DNA from: Candidatus Gastranaerophilales bacterium
GTDB taxonomy: Bacteria; Cyanobacteriota; Vampirovibrionia; Gastranaerophilales; Gastranaerophilaceae
NCBI GenBank assembly: GCA_944323735.1
Contig: CALUTO010000001.1
Span: forward strand, 62,001-126,000
Length of the DNA: 64,000 bases
Direction: 5' to 3'
Shown: positions 43,501 to 58,500 of the stretch, piece after piece
Layout: each line of letters begins with the position of its first letter
Numbering within the stretch: position 1 is the first letter of the stretch
Made by a program: the position numbers and the translations under genes
Notes under the pieces: model-generated
Databases searched by the model: none
Told to the model about the DNA's origin: nothing
What the model saw: the letters and a program-made list of their open reading frames with translations, nothing else

Positions 43501-46500
43501 GAACCGGTTAAGGTTGCTGTGTTCTGGGTAATACCGTTCCAGTCAGTGTCATATTTTTCGTTTCTTGAAGCACTTCCGCTTATTGCCAGTTCCATTGTAG
43601 CACCTGATGTTACATAGACTGTGGCAGGAAGGATGGTTTCATAAGTGGCAGCACCGACACTATATGTACCTAATCCGGAGACTCTGCCGAAATCTCCTGT
43701 TGCGGAGATACCGGAAGCACCGGTTATTACGATTTTTCCTGACGAAAGTGTAGCATTGAGACCGTCCACACCGAGACCGTTTATTTCTGCTATTATGGCA
43801 TCAATAGATTTACCTTTTGTATCAATGACTCTGGAGCCTATTGTCAGAGTACCGCCTATCACGACATCGTCTCCTGAAAGACTTACAGAGCCTAATGTTG
43901 TTGCCCCTGCCAGTCCGTAGAAGCTTGAAAATCCGCTTGTATCACTTACTATACGGAACGAAGAAGCATCGCCGGTTGTATCTGTACTAATTTTTATTTT
44001 TCCGTCCGTTGTAGTACTAACGGTAAGACCGGCTGCTGACATTTTAGCCGTAACAACAGACAGAGAATCTGTATCCGAAACATTAATAGAGACCCCGTTG
44101 CTAAATTTTATAACACCGGATTTTTGACCGATAAATGCTCTGTCGACATAGCCTGATGTATCAACTGAACCGGTTATATAATAAGTACCCCGTACAATCG
44201 AGTCAGAAGTAGTTTTGCCTTTGTATGTCGTTGAAGAAGAAGTTAATCCGTAGTATGCAGCGACACCGCTTGAATCGCCGGAGACTTTTAAATTCGAACT
44301 GTTTAATTTTTTAATAGTCACCTTACCGCCGGAAATAAAGGCATAAACACCTGTTTCAGACCTTTTTTGATTTATTTTATTAATAATTGTCTCAATATCA
44401 TCAGAGGAACTAACAGAGTATGAATAGCTTCCGATTGTAATGCTGCCTGATTTTTGTCCTATACAAGCATATCCGGCAAAGTCGTTCATATTTATCGAGC
44501 TTTGAATCTGTGAAATCGAAACCTTCTCTGATGATGATACAAGATTAGGAGAAGAGAATATTTCTTTAACTTCACCGGTTGCAGTAACACTGCTTGATGT
44601 AGTGGAGTTAATATTTTTAATGGCAAGGAATTTACCCGTGCTGTCAGACATTATTTCAGCTTCAACGTTATAAGCGGAAGCGTTTATTTCATCCACAATC
44701 TGCTGCAGAGTTTTTCCGCCGGCTGCAACATTAATTGTCTCATTTTCAATATCAATAGCACTGGAGACTTTAATTGTTATAACCCCGCCGCCGAATTTAT
44801 AACCGGAAGCGAGCTGTTCATCCGTGAGATATTCGCCTTTCCAGTAGGTGACATTGTGACTTGTTGTGCTGGTGGAAGCAGCCCCTACCGTATAATCACC
44901 GAATCCGGTGACACGGGCGAGGTCTCCGGACACTCCGACAGAATACTGGGAATAAACAGTAAATTTTCCGTTTTCTATTTTTGCTTCAGCAAGTCCTGAT
45001 GCATTTATTTCATTTATAACCTCTTTTAGAGTTTTTCCTTTTGCATCAAATTTTTGATTGCTAATCGTAACGGTACCGCTGTTTATTACACAGTTGTCAG
45101 TACCGCTGAGTCCGAGCAGCTTCAGGGCGTTGCCGGAATCGGACAAAGTAATTTTTCCGTAATAGCCGTCAGTTACTATAACAGACCCGTCATTTTCAAC
45201 ATAACTGATACCTTTCGAGTTTCCTATAGAAGAAAGTATAGAACTTATCGACGTAGTAGAGGAATAAGAGATGGTACCGAGAGTACCGAAATAAGAAGAA
45301 TTTATGGTAATAGTGCCTCCGGATTGTCCGGCAAAGCTTGTATTGTAATTCGACATATCATAAGTTCCGCTTAAAGAAATGATACCGTCACGAATTTGAT
45401 CTATAACGTGCTGTGAAGATACATTTCTGTATTGCAGACCGACTGTATACTTAAATCCGGGGTCTTCATAGAAGCCGTCCATTATTTCAGTGGAATAAGT
45501 AGTTGTATAGTCTTTAGACCAGTAGGTTTCTTTGTACATTGTCTGTGACTGAACACTCTGGTTTCTTATTTTTGTTTCGTCATCCGTGAGTTCAACACCG
45601 TATCCTGTCTCTTTTGTAGTCCAGGCTTCTTCCTGAGTACGCTCCTGATAAGTACCCGAGTACCATGTCGTATAATTTGTTTCAGTAGCACCGCCGTTTG
45701 TAACGACATTTGTTTCTATAGAAGTCGTAAACACCTGACTTCTGTACTGTTCACCGGAGAAGTCGGCAATTGTAGTAGTCAAATCAAGAGTTCTGTCCTC
45801 CCAGATTTCATCCTGATACCTGTACTCGTAAGTTGTATTATACAGTACGCTTGTTTCAACAGAGTAGTTGTCAGAACCTCCGTGGTCTTTAGTTGTATCC
45901 CAATCATCTGTTTTTTGAGACCAGACATCGTATGTGTACTCATAGTGGTTTCTGTATACACCGGATGAGGAACCGCCTGCAGCAACGGAATAATCAGCAA
46001 GACCGAGAACTCTGGCAGCATCTCCCGTTGCAGTAATTGATTCAGCCTCTGATTTTGCGGACGAGGATGAAGCGTATTCCGGTTTCGTCATAATAATAAG
46101 CTTGTTACCATTGAGTGCGGCATTTGCAACATCAGAATAGCTTGAATTAATTTTGTTCACAACTTCCTGTACGGTTAAACCTGATACGGAAATTTCCGTT
46201 CCGTTAATATTTATAGAGCCTGATTTTATTGTACCGCCGGTTTTTACTGTAGTTTCAACTACGGAATGATAGTGATATCCGTTGTCTGTACCGCTGACAC
46301 CGGTGGAAGCAGAAGCAGAGACAGAGTAGGAAGCCAGCCCTGTTATTTGTTCAAAATCGCCTGTTCCCGTGATTGAATATTTTATTGTATCGCCTTCACC
46401 GGCCGTGTTAGCACCGCCTGCTGTATTATACAGAGCCTTGTCCTCTGCATTCCGGTCATCTATCTGTGTCAGAACAAACTGACCGTCCACAAGCGAGGCT

Positions 46501-49500
46501 TTAACTTTTGTTATGGACGCTTTTTCATTAATCTGTTCAATAGCTTCCGCTATAGTGATTTTTCCGTCATTATCCCTATCTGTAAACGTTATAGTCTGCT
46601 GAACGGAAGCGAGATCTCCAGTGCCGGTCATCGTATCAACACCGGTAAAGCCGGGGCGTTCTCTTGTCATCCAGATAGTTATGGAATTTTCACCGAGTAT
46701 CTGGTCAGAGAGAGTAAGTCCGGAGGTTCCGCCGGTAATCGTGGCAGCATCTTTTCTCTGCTGCGAGCCGCTGCCATCCAGAGTAGTCTGGGTAGCCATA
46801 CCGACGACACGGCCAAAGTCGCCTGCTATACCGTTTTCTTTTTCCATTTTTATACTTATATCAAACGGCCCTGCGGCTCTGCTTACGAGTTCGAATTTGC
46901 CGTCCTCATTTATCTGCGCTTTTACATACCAGTTTTCACCGTTAATAGTTTCAATTGCAGACTGGAGGGTGCCGGCATTGAGGGTGAAGGTTTTTGAAAC
47001 ATCAACACCTGCATCGTTTTTGTATGAAATAGTGACAACACTCTCGAGTATCTGGGTTGTATAAGAAACGTTATTTGAACCGGTCAGTCTGGAGAAGGTC
47101 TGGCCTTCGGTATCACCGGTTGTGACAGGATTTCCGGAGTTTACAACGCTGTAAGTTGTAAAGGTGGCAACCGGAGAAACGACCTCTGTTTTCGTAATCG
47201 AACCGGCATAAGCACCCCCGTAAACCGAAAATCCGTAGAAATCAGCAAAACCGGAGGTGTCAGAAACGACATTTAACCCGTTAGTATTTTCCGCAGTAAT
47301 GGTAATTCTGCCCTCGCTGTTAACAGAAGCCAAAAGCCCCGCATCGTTTAATTTCTGTATAACATCAGATACCCTGTCAGTTGCAGAGATTTGGACAGAA
47401 ACACCGTTTGTAAATGTGAGCAGTCCGTCTTTCTGTCCCCAGAAGGGCGAATCTTCAAACTCTCTTGTGTCAACGGCACCCGTGATAGTAGAACTGGAGG
47501 CATTTCCCTGAGGTCCGTCGATTGTGTCTGTCGTTATGGTAATAAAACCGTCGTCATAGACAGGAGTAGTGCCCAGTCCGTATATTTCGCTAAAGCCGGT
47601 ATTATCGGAAACTATAGAGAGGTTAAGTGTACCGTCTGCTGTAATTTCTATTCTTCCTTCGGAATTTACGGAGGCGTTAAATCCTGCATCGTTAATTTTT
47701 TGAAGCACCTGTGCAAGAGTATCAGATGCAGAAATGTTAACACTTATACCGTTAGAGAAGGTTATAGTTCCGGATTGCTGTCCCCAGAAGGCATCGCCTG
47801 TAAATTCTCTTGTATCAACAGAACCGGTCAGAGTCGATGAGGTATCGGTACTGGCATTTTCAATTACGGTGTTCTGGGTAGTATGACCCGAATAGAACAC
47901 ATCTCTGAGTTTAAGTCCGTAGAAGTCTGTAAATCCGGTAGAATCACTTGTAACCTGCAGTTCTTCAACGCCTTTTGCCGTGATAGTGATTTTTCCGTCC
48001 GAACCTATTTGTGCCTCAAGTCCTGCATTGTTGATTTTTTGAATAACAGTGTCGAGGTCGTCATTTGCATTAATCGAGACAGAAGCTCCGTTCGAAAACT
48101 CTATTATACCGGTAGCCTGTCCCCAGAATGCATCGCCTGTAAATTCTCTTGTATCAACAGAACCTTTAAGAGTGCTTTGTGCATTTTCATTACTTATTGT
48201 TTCCGTAGAAATAGAACCGCTGTACGAACCGCCTGTTGTGCTCAAACCGTAGAAATCGGCAAAGCCTGTTGAGTCACTTTGCACGTATACATCCATTGCA
48301 TTTTCAATCGAAATTTGTATTCTACCCTGAGCATTGACAGACGCAGTGACACCGCTTATAGCATTGAATTTTGCGAGAACATCGGAGCGTGTATCAGTTG
48401 CAGAAATATTTATACTGACACCGTTAGACAGAACAAGTGTACCGTCTTTCTGTCCCCAGAACGCAGCATCGACAAAGCCGCTGACATCGACACCGCCTGT
48501 GATAATGGAGGTGTATACATCAACACCTGATGATGAACCTCCACCTTCTGTTACCACAACATTACCGCCGTAGCTGATTGACGAAGAAGTGAGACCGTAG
48601 AAGGTTGCGAATCCTGATGTGTCGGAGGTTATTGTAAACTCGCCTTCTTTAGTGATTGTAATTTTTCCGTTTTCATCAATTTCTGCAGTGTATCCGGCTG
48701 CATTTATTTTTTCAATAACCTGTGAACGTGTGTCTGTAGCGGAGATGTTTACGGTCGTGCCGTCAGAGAAGGTCAATACACCGTCCTTCTGTCCCCAGAA
48801 AGAATGGTCAGCCATGCCTGTTGTTGAGATAGAACCGGTGATGACGGTTACGAGAGTATCTCCGCCGCCTGTTGTATCGTCAGGAAGTACAAGGTCATTC
48901 TGCCATTGATGAACCGGTAATTCACCAGAAAAATCCCAGATGTCTTCTGACCAGCCGGCATTTGTAAAGGTCGAGGACTGGGACATCTGCGTCGTTGTCA
49001 TTCCGTTTGCTGATATTGTTGAAGTGGCAGACAAATTTTCGCCAACGGCAGTTGATGTACCTGCGTTTTCTTTGTTAAAGAAAGAGTTTGTAACTGTGCT
49101 CGGTGTATCAGATGATGAATATTTTTGTATTTGCCCGATAAAGCCGCCTGCAGTGTCAGTTTCTGATGATACAGAACCGTTTGCATAGGAATTAGTAATT
49201 GAAGCTCCTCCGAGAACTCCGGTAAATCCGCCAACGACACCGTTTGCAGAAACATTACCTGTTGAATAGCAGTCTGACACAGCTGTATAATCAGCCAGGT
49301 TACCGGCAAATCCACCTATTTGCACAGCGTCTGCTCCTGTTCCGGTAACATTACCCGTAGCATAGGAGGATTCTATTACTGAATTCCCGTATGAATAGCC
49401 GACAAAACCGCCTACAGCAAAAGAATAGCCCGTAACATCACCCGTTGCGAAGGAATTAGAAACTGTTCCCTTTACGAGACAGCCGACAAGACCGCCGGTA

Positions 49501-52500
49501 TAGATATAACCTGTGACATCGGCACTTGAAGATGAATTGGTAATAACTGTATTCGAGCCGTATGCATAACCGACAAGACCGCCGTATGAAACACCATCAC
49601 TTTTATTAGCAGTGACAGAGCCTGATGTGTGAACATTTGTAATCACTGTATCATCTGCACGTCCGGCAAGTATTCCCAGACTTCTGTAACCGTCTATTGT
49701 TGCATCTTCAATAATTAAATCAGAGATTTCAGCACCGTCCGTATAGCCGAATAAACCGACGTATTCTGTATAACCTGTATCGTTTATTGTTAAACCGGTA
49801 ATTTTGTAGCCGTTACCATTTAGTATACCGGAGAAAGCATTGCTTTCACCGCCTATAGCTTCCCAGTTGTCGTATGAGGACAGGTCGATATTACCCATAA
49901 GGATATATTTGCCGGAGAGGTTATTTCTGATGTTGTTCAATTCATCTGCTGTTTTGATGATTGTATAGCCTTCTGCAAGAGCTTCTGCTTCTGTCAGTCT
50001 GTCAACAGGAGTTATGAAAGTTTCAGCAGAAGGCGCAGCAGCAGAGGCGGCCGTCGGAGCGGCAGCAGGCGCAGCCATCGGAGCAGAGAGCAGTCCGACA
50101 GGCTGTTCTATCTCAAACCCCGCACCGGAGCCGGAACTTGAGCCGGAGCCGTTTATTGCATCCATATAGCTCTGATTTGTGCCTTTTATTTTCGGAGCAT
50201 CGCCTGTGAATACCCAGTCCGATTCTGACCAGTGCATATCAGTGAAGGTATATTTATCGCAATCTGAGATATCGGTTAATAGCACATCAAACTTTGTTAC
50301 ATTACCGTTATCTTGAGCCGTACTCTCTGTAGTACCGGTGTTGTATCTGTCCCAAACCAGAGAGGATATAGTTCCTGATACACCGGTGCCAACGCTTGCG
50401 GCAACGCCGGCTGCATATTGATTAGCCTGAACTTTACCGTTTGCATAAGCTTTCGAGATAGAGAAATTACCGGTAATTTGAGCTACCAGTCCGCCTGCAT
50501 AATTTACGGCAGTGATTTCTGCAGAAGAATAAGAGTTTGTAATTTCTCCGCCGTCTAAAGTACCTGCAATACCGCCTGCATAACTATTGTTTGTTCTGAC
50601 AGAACCTATCACTGCAATGTGATGCATGTTTGTTGAATCACTGACACCGGCAATACCTCCGGCATTATTATTAACCGCAGTTACATCAATATTAGCATTT
50701 ACATAAGAAACCTCATTGCCGGTTGAGGTGCTTACTATTTGACCGACTACACCGCCGACTACAGAGTAGCCTTTTACAGTTCCTGTTACATACACGTTCG
50801 TAATATCTGCAGGATTTTCTGCATATCCGGCAAGTGCACCGACATAGCTTGATTTTACCGCATCTATGTTTACATTTTCAAGCCCGACATTCTGTATAGT
50901 CGCACCGTTTCCAATATATCCAAAAAGACCGATATATTCATTTTCAACGCCTTCTGTATCTATTGTGAGATTTTTAATGGTATAGCCGTTACCTTCGAAT
51001 GTACCGGTAAATTGATTAAGTTCATCACCTAAAGGTGTCCAGTCTACGCCTGTCATGTCAATATCACTGACCAGTATATATTTTCCGTCAAGGTCGTTTT
51101 TAATATTCTGTAAATCTTCAGCTGTTCTGATAATTGTATATCCCGAATAGAATGCATCATCTTCAGAAACACGGTTTACTTCATTTATGAATTTGTCCGA
51201 GACAGGGGTGTTCGGGTCATAAGAAGGAGTGTCCGGTTCTGTTGGCTCTGTTGGTGTCGAAGAGCCGGTCTGTGAGATGTCAGCGGCGTTTATTGTGTAT
51301 CTGTCCATGCCGGTGACACGTGCAAAGTCGCCTTTTGCCACGATTTCAATCTCGCCGGATTCGCTTGCTACAGTAAATTTTCCATCGCTGATTGAAGCAC
51401 TGACACCCTCAAGACCCAGTGCATTTATTGCATCAATAATTTGTTTAAGAGTTTTTCCTGCTGCATCAATTTCAACAGCATCCCCGACTTTTATGCTTCC
51501 GCCGAGCACTACGATGTTTTCATTCAGAGAAGATGCCTGCCCCTGCATCCATGTAATTGCAGGACCGGTCTGATACTGTTCATAGGAAGCAACAATATCA
51601 CCATCGTATTTTACATCTTCCGCTGCAAGTCCGTAGAAGTCAGAGAAGCCTGTGTTGTCGGATGTGACAGAGAGGTTTGAGGTGCCGTCAGCGGTTATTG
51701 TGATGAAGCCGCCTTCGTCAATCATCGCTGTCATGCCTGCAGCATTGATTTTTGCGAGAACTTCAGAGCGTGTATCACCGGCGTCAATGTTGACAGAAAC
51801 ACCGTTAGAGAAGGTAATTGTGCCTGTTTTTTGACCCCAGAAAGCGGCGTCTGTGAAGTCTTTAGTCGAAACAGAACCGGTCAGGACAGAGGAAACCGAA
51901 ACAGAAGAAGATTCCTGCAGGTTAGTTGTGACACTGCCGTCATATACAGTCTGTGTGGACATCAAGCCGTATACCCCGCCAAATCCGGTTGTGTCAGACG
52001 TGATTGAGAGGTCGGAGGTTTTTGCTGATATTATGGTAATAAAGCCTTCTTCGTCTATTTCAGCATAAAGTCCTGCTTCGTTTATTTTGTCTATAACGGT
52101 TTGAATATTGTCATTTGCGCCGATTTGGACAACAGTTCCGTCAGAGAAGGTAATCTCGCCGTCTTTCTGTCCCCAGAAGGCCGCACCCGTGAAGTCGTCT
52201 GTGTCAACAGAGCCTGTGAGAGTGGAGCCTGAGCCGTCTGTGGAACCGGTTGAGCCGGTGCCGCCCGTGCCTTCTGTGCCTGTTGTACCGCCCGCTGAAC
52301 CGGAGCCCCCAGTTGAACCGGTGCCGGTTGTTGATTGTGTCTGCCATTTTAATTTAGGAGCATCACCCGAGAAATCCCAGATATCCTCTGACCAGCCTGC
52401 ATTTGTGAAATTGGTTTTGTCAGCAAAATCTGTATCAAACAAGCCTGTTACATTAGTTGCATTTATATTACTGTCATCAGGATTGTATGCAGATGCAACC

Positions 52501-55500
52501 TCGTCTCTGTTCCAGAAGGAGTTTTTAATTGAAACAGAGCCATTTGTCTTCCCAACAAATGAAGCACCTGAACCTGAGTAAATACTTCCGCCTGTATAAC
52601 AGTTATCAATAATAATATTCTTGTCAGCTTCCCCTATTAGTACTCCGGAAACATCACCGGAGTCAACATAACAGAATGATGCATATGAATTTGAAACAGA
52701 TGTTCCGTTGCCGGCAAATCCAATTAATCCGCCGGCTGTTAAATCAGCAAAAACTGCAGCGTCAGCATAAGAAGAATTTATAGTAGTGCCTTCAGAATTA
52801 CCTATTAAGCCTCCTGCAGTACCATCGGATTCTACATATGCATCACTGCCGCAGTTTGTAATTTCACTATTTGAATCATTTCCGATTAGACCGCCGGCTA
52901 ATACATTACAAGAACCTCCTAACTCCTCAATTCTACCGGCTACAGTACAGTTTGTATAAATTGAATTGCTGCTGTCACCAACCAATAGACCGACCGTCCC
53001 GTGAGAAGTTATAGTTCCGGTAGCAGTACAGTTTGTTATGGTTGAATTTGAAACAACACCAACTAAACCACCGGTAGTATCTCCGTCTCCGTCAAATTCA
53101 ACGTCTGCAGAACAGTCCGAAATTGTAGAATTATACATGTCTCCCACTAAACCACCTGTTGCACCTGTATTGTATGTATAACCTTTTCCTGATACATAAC
53201 AGTTGGATATTTGAGTTTTATTGTTTGCATAACCTACTAAAGTTCCGGCAGCAATCTCGTTACCTCCAAACGAATTATCCAAATAAACATTTTCAAATCC
53301 CAGATTCTTTATTGTTGCACCCGATGTGCTTACAAAAAATCCGGTATATGCACGCTCACCATCAGTGGAGTTTATAGTTAAGTTTTTAACAACATAACCG
53401 TTTCCATCAAGGATACCGTAGAAAGAATTCGTTTCATCGCCTATAGGTGTCCAGTTGCCGTATGTGGACAGGTCGATGTCTGCCATGAGGATATATTTTC
53501 CGCCGAGGTTGTTTCTGATTTGTTCAAGGTCTGCAGCGGTTTTGATTATCGTATATCCCTGTGCTATCGCTTCTTCTTCCGTGAGCTGCTGCACTTCCGT
53601 AATAAATCCGACAGATTCTGTTGTGCCGCCCGCTGAACCGGAGCCAGTTGTACCCCCTGTTGAGCCGGTTTCAGAGATTACAGGCACTGCGCCGTAATTG
53701 TATACAGGTGAATTTTTCAGCGTCGGAGCACCGCCCGAGAAGTCCCAGACATCCTCCGACCAGCCGACAAAATTAGACTTGTCTGCCATCTGCTGGGTTG
53801 TGAGGCCGGTGCCGCTTTGGCTGGTTGACATGCCGCTGGTTTCTATATCCCAGTATGAATTTGTGGCATCCAGCGTAGAATATCCGCCGGTCAAACCTCC
53901 GTCATACGTTTCAGCTGTAACAACAACAGTTGAATATGAGTTTGTGATATTGCCGGTGGAAGCAAGTCCGCCCACACAATCATATCCGCTGACTCTGCCC
54001 GTTGCGTAAGAATCAGTTATGTTGCTGCCATTACCGGCTATACCGCCGACATCTCTATATCCGCTGACATCTACTTCCGCACCGGTACGGATAATATCAC
54101 CACTGCTAGAGCCTGCAACACCGCCGATATACTGTGATAATCCCCATTCAGGCGAACCTTTTACCGTTACTTTGACATACGAATCGATTATATCACCGCG
54201 GCTATAGCCTGCGATACCTCCGATGTAATCCTCCGCACCCTGTATTGTACCAGTTACATAGACTCCTGATATCTCAGTGTTTGAATATGCATATCCGACA
54301 AGAGCACCGACATATTTCGAGCCGCCGCTTACGTTTACGTTAACCAGTCCGATATCTTTAATTTTTGCATCTTCGGTATATCCGAACAATCCGGTATAAT
54401 CACCCGTTGAATTTATTGTCAGATTTTCGATAACAAACCCGTTGCCGTTAAGTTCTCCGGTGAAAGCCGCATCCTTTGAGCCGATAGCACTCCAGTTCAT
54501 GCCGGAGAGATCTATATTGTCCATAAGAATATATTTTCCGGAGAGATTGTTTCTGATATTGTTCAGGTCAGAGGCCGTTTTTATAACTGTATAGCCCTGT
54601 GCAATCGCTTCATCCTCAGTGAGTCTGTCGATTGAAGCGGCAGAACTGTCAGCCGTAGTCACAGAGGAAGCAGAGAAGGTTGTGTCAGTTGATGCCAGAC
54701 CGTAGAAGGCAGTGACGCCCGAAGTGTCTGATGTTACGGACAGCGAGCCTGCTTCTGTTGACATAACGGTCAGTTTTCCGTTTTCATCAATAAACGCACC
54801 CAGACCGGATTTATTAATACTGCTGATTATATCGGTAAGTGAATCTTCGCTTGAGATATTTACGGTTGTGCCGTCCGAGAAGGTGATAACACCTGTTTTC
54901 TGTCCGATATAAGCTTCTCCCGTGAGTTTTGTTGTATCAACAGAGCCAGTCAGGATTGTGCCGGATATAGAGGAAGGTACTACGGGGTCGGGATTAACCG
55001 GTGTAACGGGGGTGTATGCCCCGTTTGCGCCTGATTTTTCAGAACCGTTCAATGTTCCGGAATATTCGACATTGACAAATGTTTCAGGATACCAGTCTAT
55101 ATCGCTGTAATCGCCGAACACAAATCCTGTATATCCTGCAGAGGAATCAACAGAGCTGTTGGTTATATAGACGTTTGTGATTCTTGCACCTTCTAATACA
55201 TTACCCGCAAGTATACCGACGTGATACGATGCATCATCGAGATTTATTGTGGCATTTTCTATACCGAGATTTCTGATTTCGCCGGAGACTTTTGCAAACA
55301 AACCGTAATACTGTTTTTCAGGAGAAGTTTTATCAGGCAGGGTCACAAGTGAATTTATATTCATGCCCGTGATTTTGTGTCCGTTGCCCTCGAGTATTCC
55401 ACTGAATGAATAGTAGCCTCTAATCGGTGCCCAGTTCGAAATAGATGAGAGGTCTATATCATTCATCAGGATATACTTGCCGGTAACGTCTCTGCTGATG

Positions 55501-58500
55501 TTGGCAAGATCTTCTGCAGTGTAGATTTTTATGTAATCGGAATATTTGTCAAAAGTCAGTTCCACACTGTCAACAGCATCGAGAGAAGGCGCAGAGCCGC
55601 CGGAGAATTCCCAGACATCCTCTGACCAGCCTGCATTAGTGAAGGTTGAGGACTGGTTCAGCTGTGAAGCGGATATTTTTTTAGAATCCGTAACGTGACC
55701 TGTTCCGTCACCGCAGGCAGATGATGCACTGTTTGTCCAGAAGCTCGATATAATCTCGGCAACACCGCCCGTAAGACCGCCGGTATGCTGTGTATTATTT
55801 CCTGTTTTTATATTTCCGGACGCATAGGAGTTTTCAATTACGCTATAAGCCACATCGCCGGCTCCGGGTATGTATGAGCTGAATCCGACCAGACCGCCGA
55901 TATTATATTCGCCGCTATCCGAGAAGGTAGACAAATCCGAGATATTAAGCGTTGAATAAGAGTCTTTTATGTAAGAAGCATTTATAATATCACCGACAAG
56001 ACCGCCGATAGCTCCGTTTGTTGTTGCGGTAGTGTTTTTCATTGTGATAGAGCCGGAGGAATGGGAGCTTATAACCGTAGAGCCGTACATACTGCCGACC
56101 AGACCGCCTGCTCTGACTATATTCTGACCGATTGAGATATCGACATTTGCAGATGAGTTGGAGATGAATGTACCTAAGTCTGTCTCTCCTATCAGACCGC
56201 CGATATAAGCATACTTGCCGTAATTTGCAGCATTTCCGGTTTCAACACTCCTGCTGATATCGTAAGTTCCTGAAAGGACATGAACATTATTTATTTCAGC
56301 ACCGTTGCTTTCACCGGCAAGAGCACCTGCATGATGAGTCAGAGTATTCATTCCTCCATCATAGGAATTTCCTCTGACAATATCTATATTGACGTTTTCA
56401 AAATTCAGGTTTTTAATAACTGCATCATCTTCCAGAGACTGGAACAGACCGTTGTTTCTGCTTGCGACATATTCATCATTTCCGCCGATAGTAAGGTTTT
56501 TGATGGTGTATCCGTTGCCGTCAAGAGTGCCGTTAAAGCCTTTGAGACTTTCGCCGACAATAGATTCCCAGTTGTCATATCCGGAGAGGTCGATGTCTGC
56601 CATGAGCATATACTTGCCGGTGACATATCCGTTTTCGTCACGGTTAAAGCGGATTGCATCAAGATCTGCCGCAGTTTTTATTATTGTGTAACCCAATGCC
56701 CCTGCAGCAGCTTCGGTAATATGACCGGAGGCACTGACCGGAATACTGCCGTTTGTTGAGCTGCTTGCGGCACTGACAACATAATCATCCAGTCCGGTTG
56801 CTCTGGCAAAATCGCCTGTAGCCGTAACCTCCGCAGCATTTCCCGTAGTGCTGGAGATTGTGAATTTTCCGTCGACTAAAGCGGCAGTAATGCCCTCAAT
56901 ATTGAGGTCATTTATCTCGTCTACAACTTCTGCGGCTGTGAGCCCTTTTGCATCAATAACGACATTGCCGATAGAAATCGAACCGCCGACGAATTTTTCA
57001 AAAGCGGAGATTTTTGAGCCGCCCTGAACGTGAACGACATCACCTGTCACAGGGATATTAGGAATATCACTTATGTCAGTAATTTCAACCTCTGCGGCTT
57101 CCGTCACATAAGACGCAACACCCGTTACCCTTGCGAAATCGCCTGTTGCCTGAATGGACAGCCCTGCTTCCGTGCTCATTATCGTAAATTTTCCGTCGGA
57201 GATTGATGCAAGAACGCCTTCAAGTCCCTGAGCATTTATTTCATTGACTATCTGCGCAAGCGTTTTTCCTTTTGCGTCGATGACTGCACCGTTTCCTATT
57301 TTTACGGAGCCGCTGACTATGGTTTCCGAGCCGGTCAGGGAGGAGGTGCTGCCCTGCATTACGTAGACGGAGGAGGATGCTGTGACGGAGACTCCGCCGG
57401 CTTCTGTCATTCCGTCAGTATCAATACCGTAGAAATCAGCAAATCCCGAGGTGTCCGAAGTTACTGTCAACAGGTCGTCAGCGTCAGAGGAGATGACAAT
57501 TTTTCCGTTTTCAACAGTTACGGTATAACCGGCGTCCTGAATTTTTTGAAGAACATCGCTTCTTGTGTCCGAGGCGGAAATGTTTACTGTCGTTCCGTCA
57601 GAGAAGGTCAATACACCGTCCTTCTGTCCATGGAAAGCAAGGTCGGAATAGCCTGTTGTGTCGACAGAGCCGGTGATAGATGTACTGATATCCGGTTTTA
57701 TATCAGGGGTTTCGGTGCCTGACGGCGAATCAGAGCCGGTGCCGCCCGTGCCGCCTGATGTGGACGGCGGAATTACAACACCGGATTCCCAGTACAGCCG
57801 TGGCGTACTGCCCGAGAAATCCCAGATGTCCTCTGACCAGCCTGTGAAGTAATACTGATAAGCAAATTGATTTGTTGCAAGCCCACTGTTATCTGTTTCA
57901 AATGCTTCAACACCTTCAGTAGCACCTATAGCATTAGTTTGACCTGTAGTTTGTGTATCCCAATGTGAAGAAATAACAGTTCCGGCACAGTTCCAACCAA
58001 CCAAACCGCCGATATTATTACCTCCGGAAACCGAACCTGTAACATAAGAGTTAGTGACTGTTCCACGCCAGTTATAACCAACTAAACCGCCTGAATAATC
58101 AATATATTTGTTTCCAGTCAAAGAACCGGTAACATAACAGTTAGTGATTTCACCTCTGTTATAACCAACAAGACCGCCTGCATCACCGCTGGACTCTTTT
58201 GCATCTACAAATTCTACTGAACCTGCAGCATAACAGTTAGAAATTACGCCATAATCATTTGAACCGGCAAGACCGCCTGTTTGACCGGCTCTTTCAGTTA
58301 CAATAACTGCGGCTGTAGTGTAGGAATTTGTAATTGTTGCTTCGTAATTTTGTCCGACAAGACCGCCTGTGCAACCGCCGTCTTGAGCGATAACAGAACC
58401 TGTTGTATAGGAGTAAGAAATTTCACCATCTCTGTTAAAACCAACAAGACCGCCTATATTAGTGCCAGTGCCGTCTCCAACAACTGTGCCTGTAACATAG

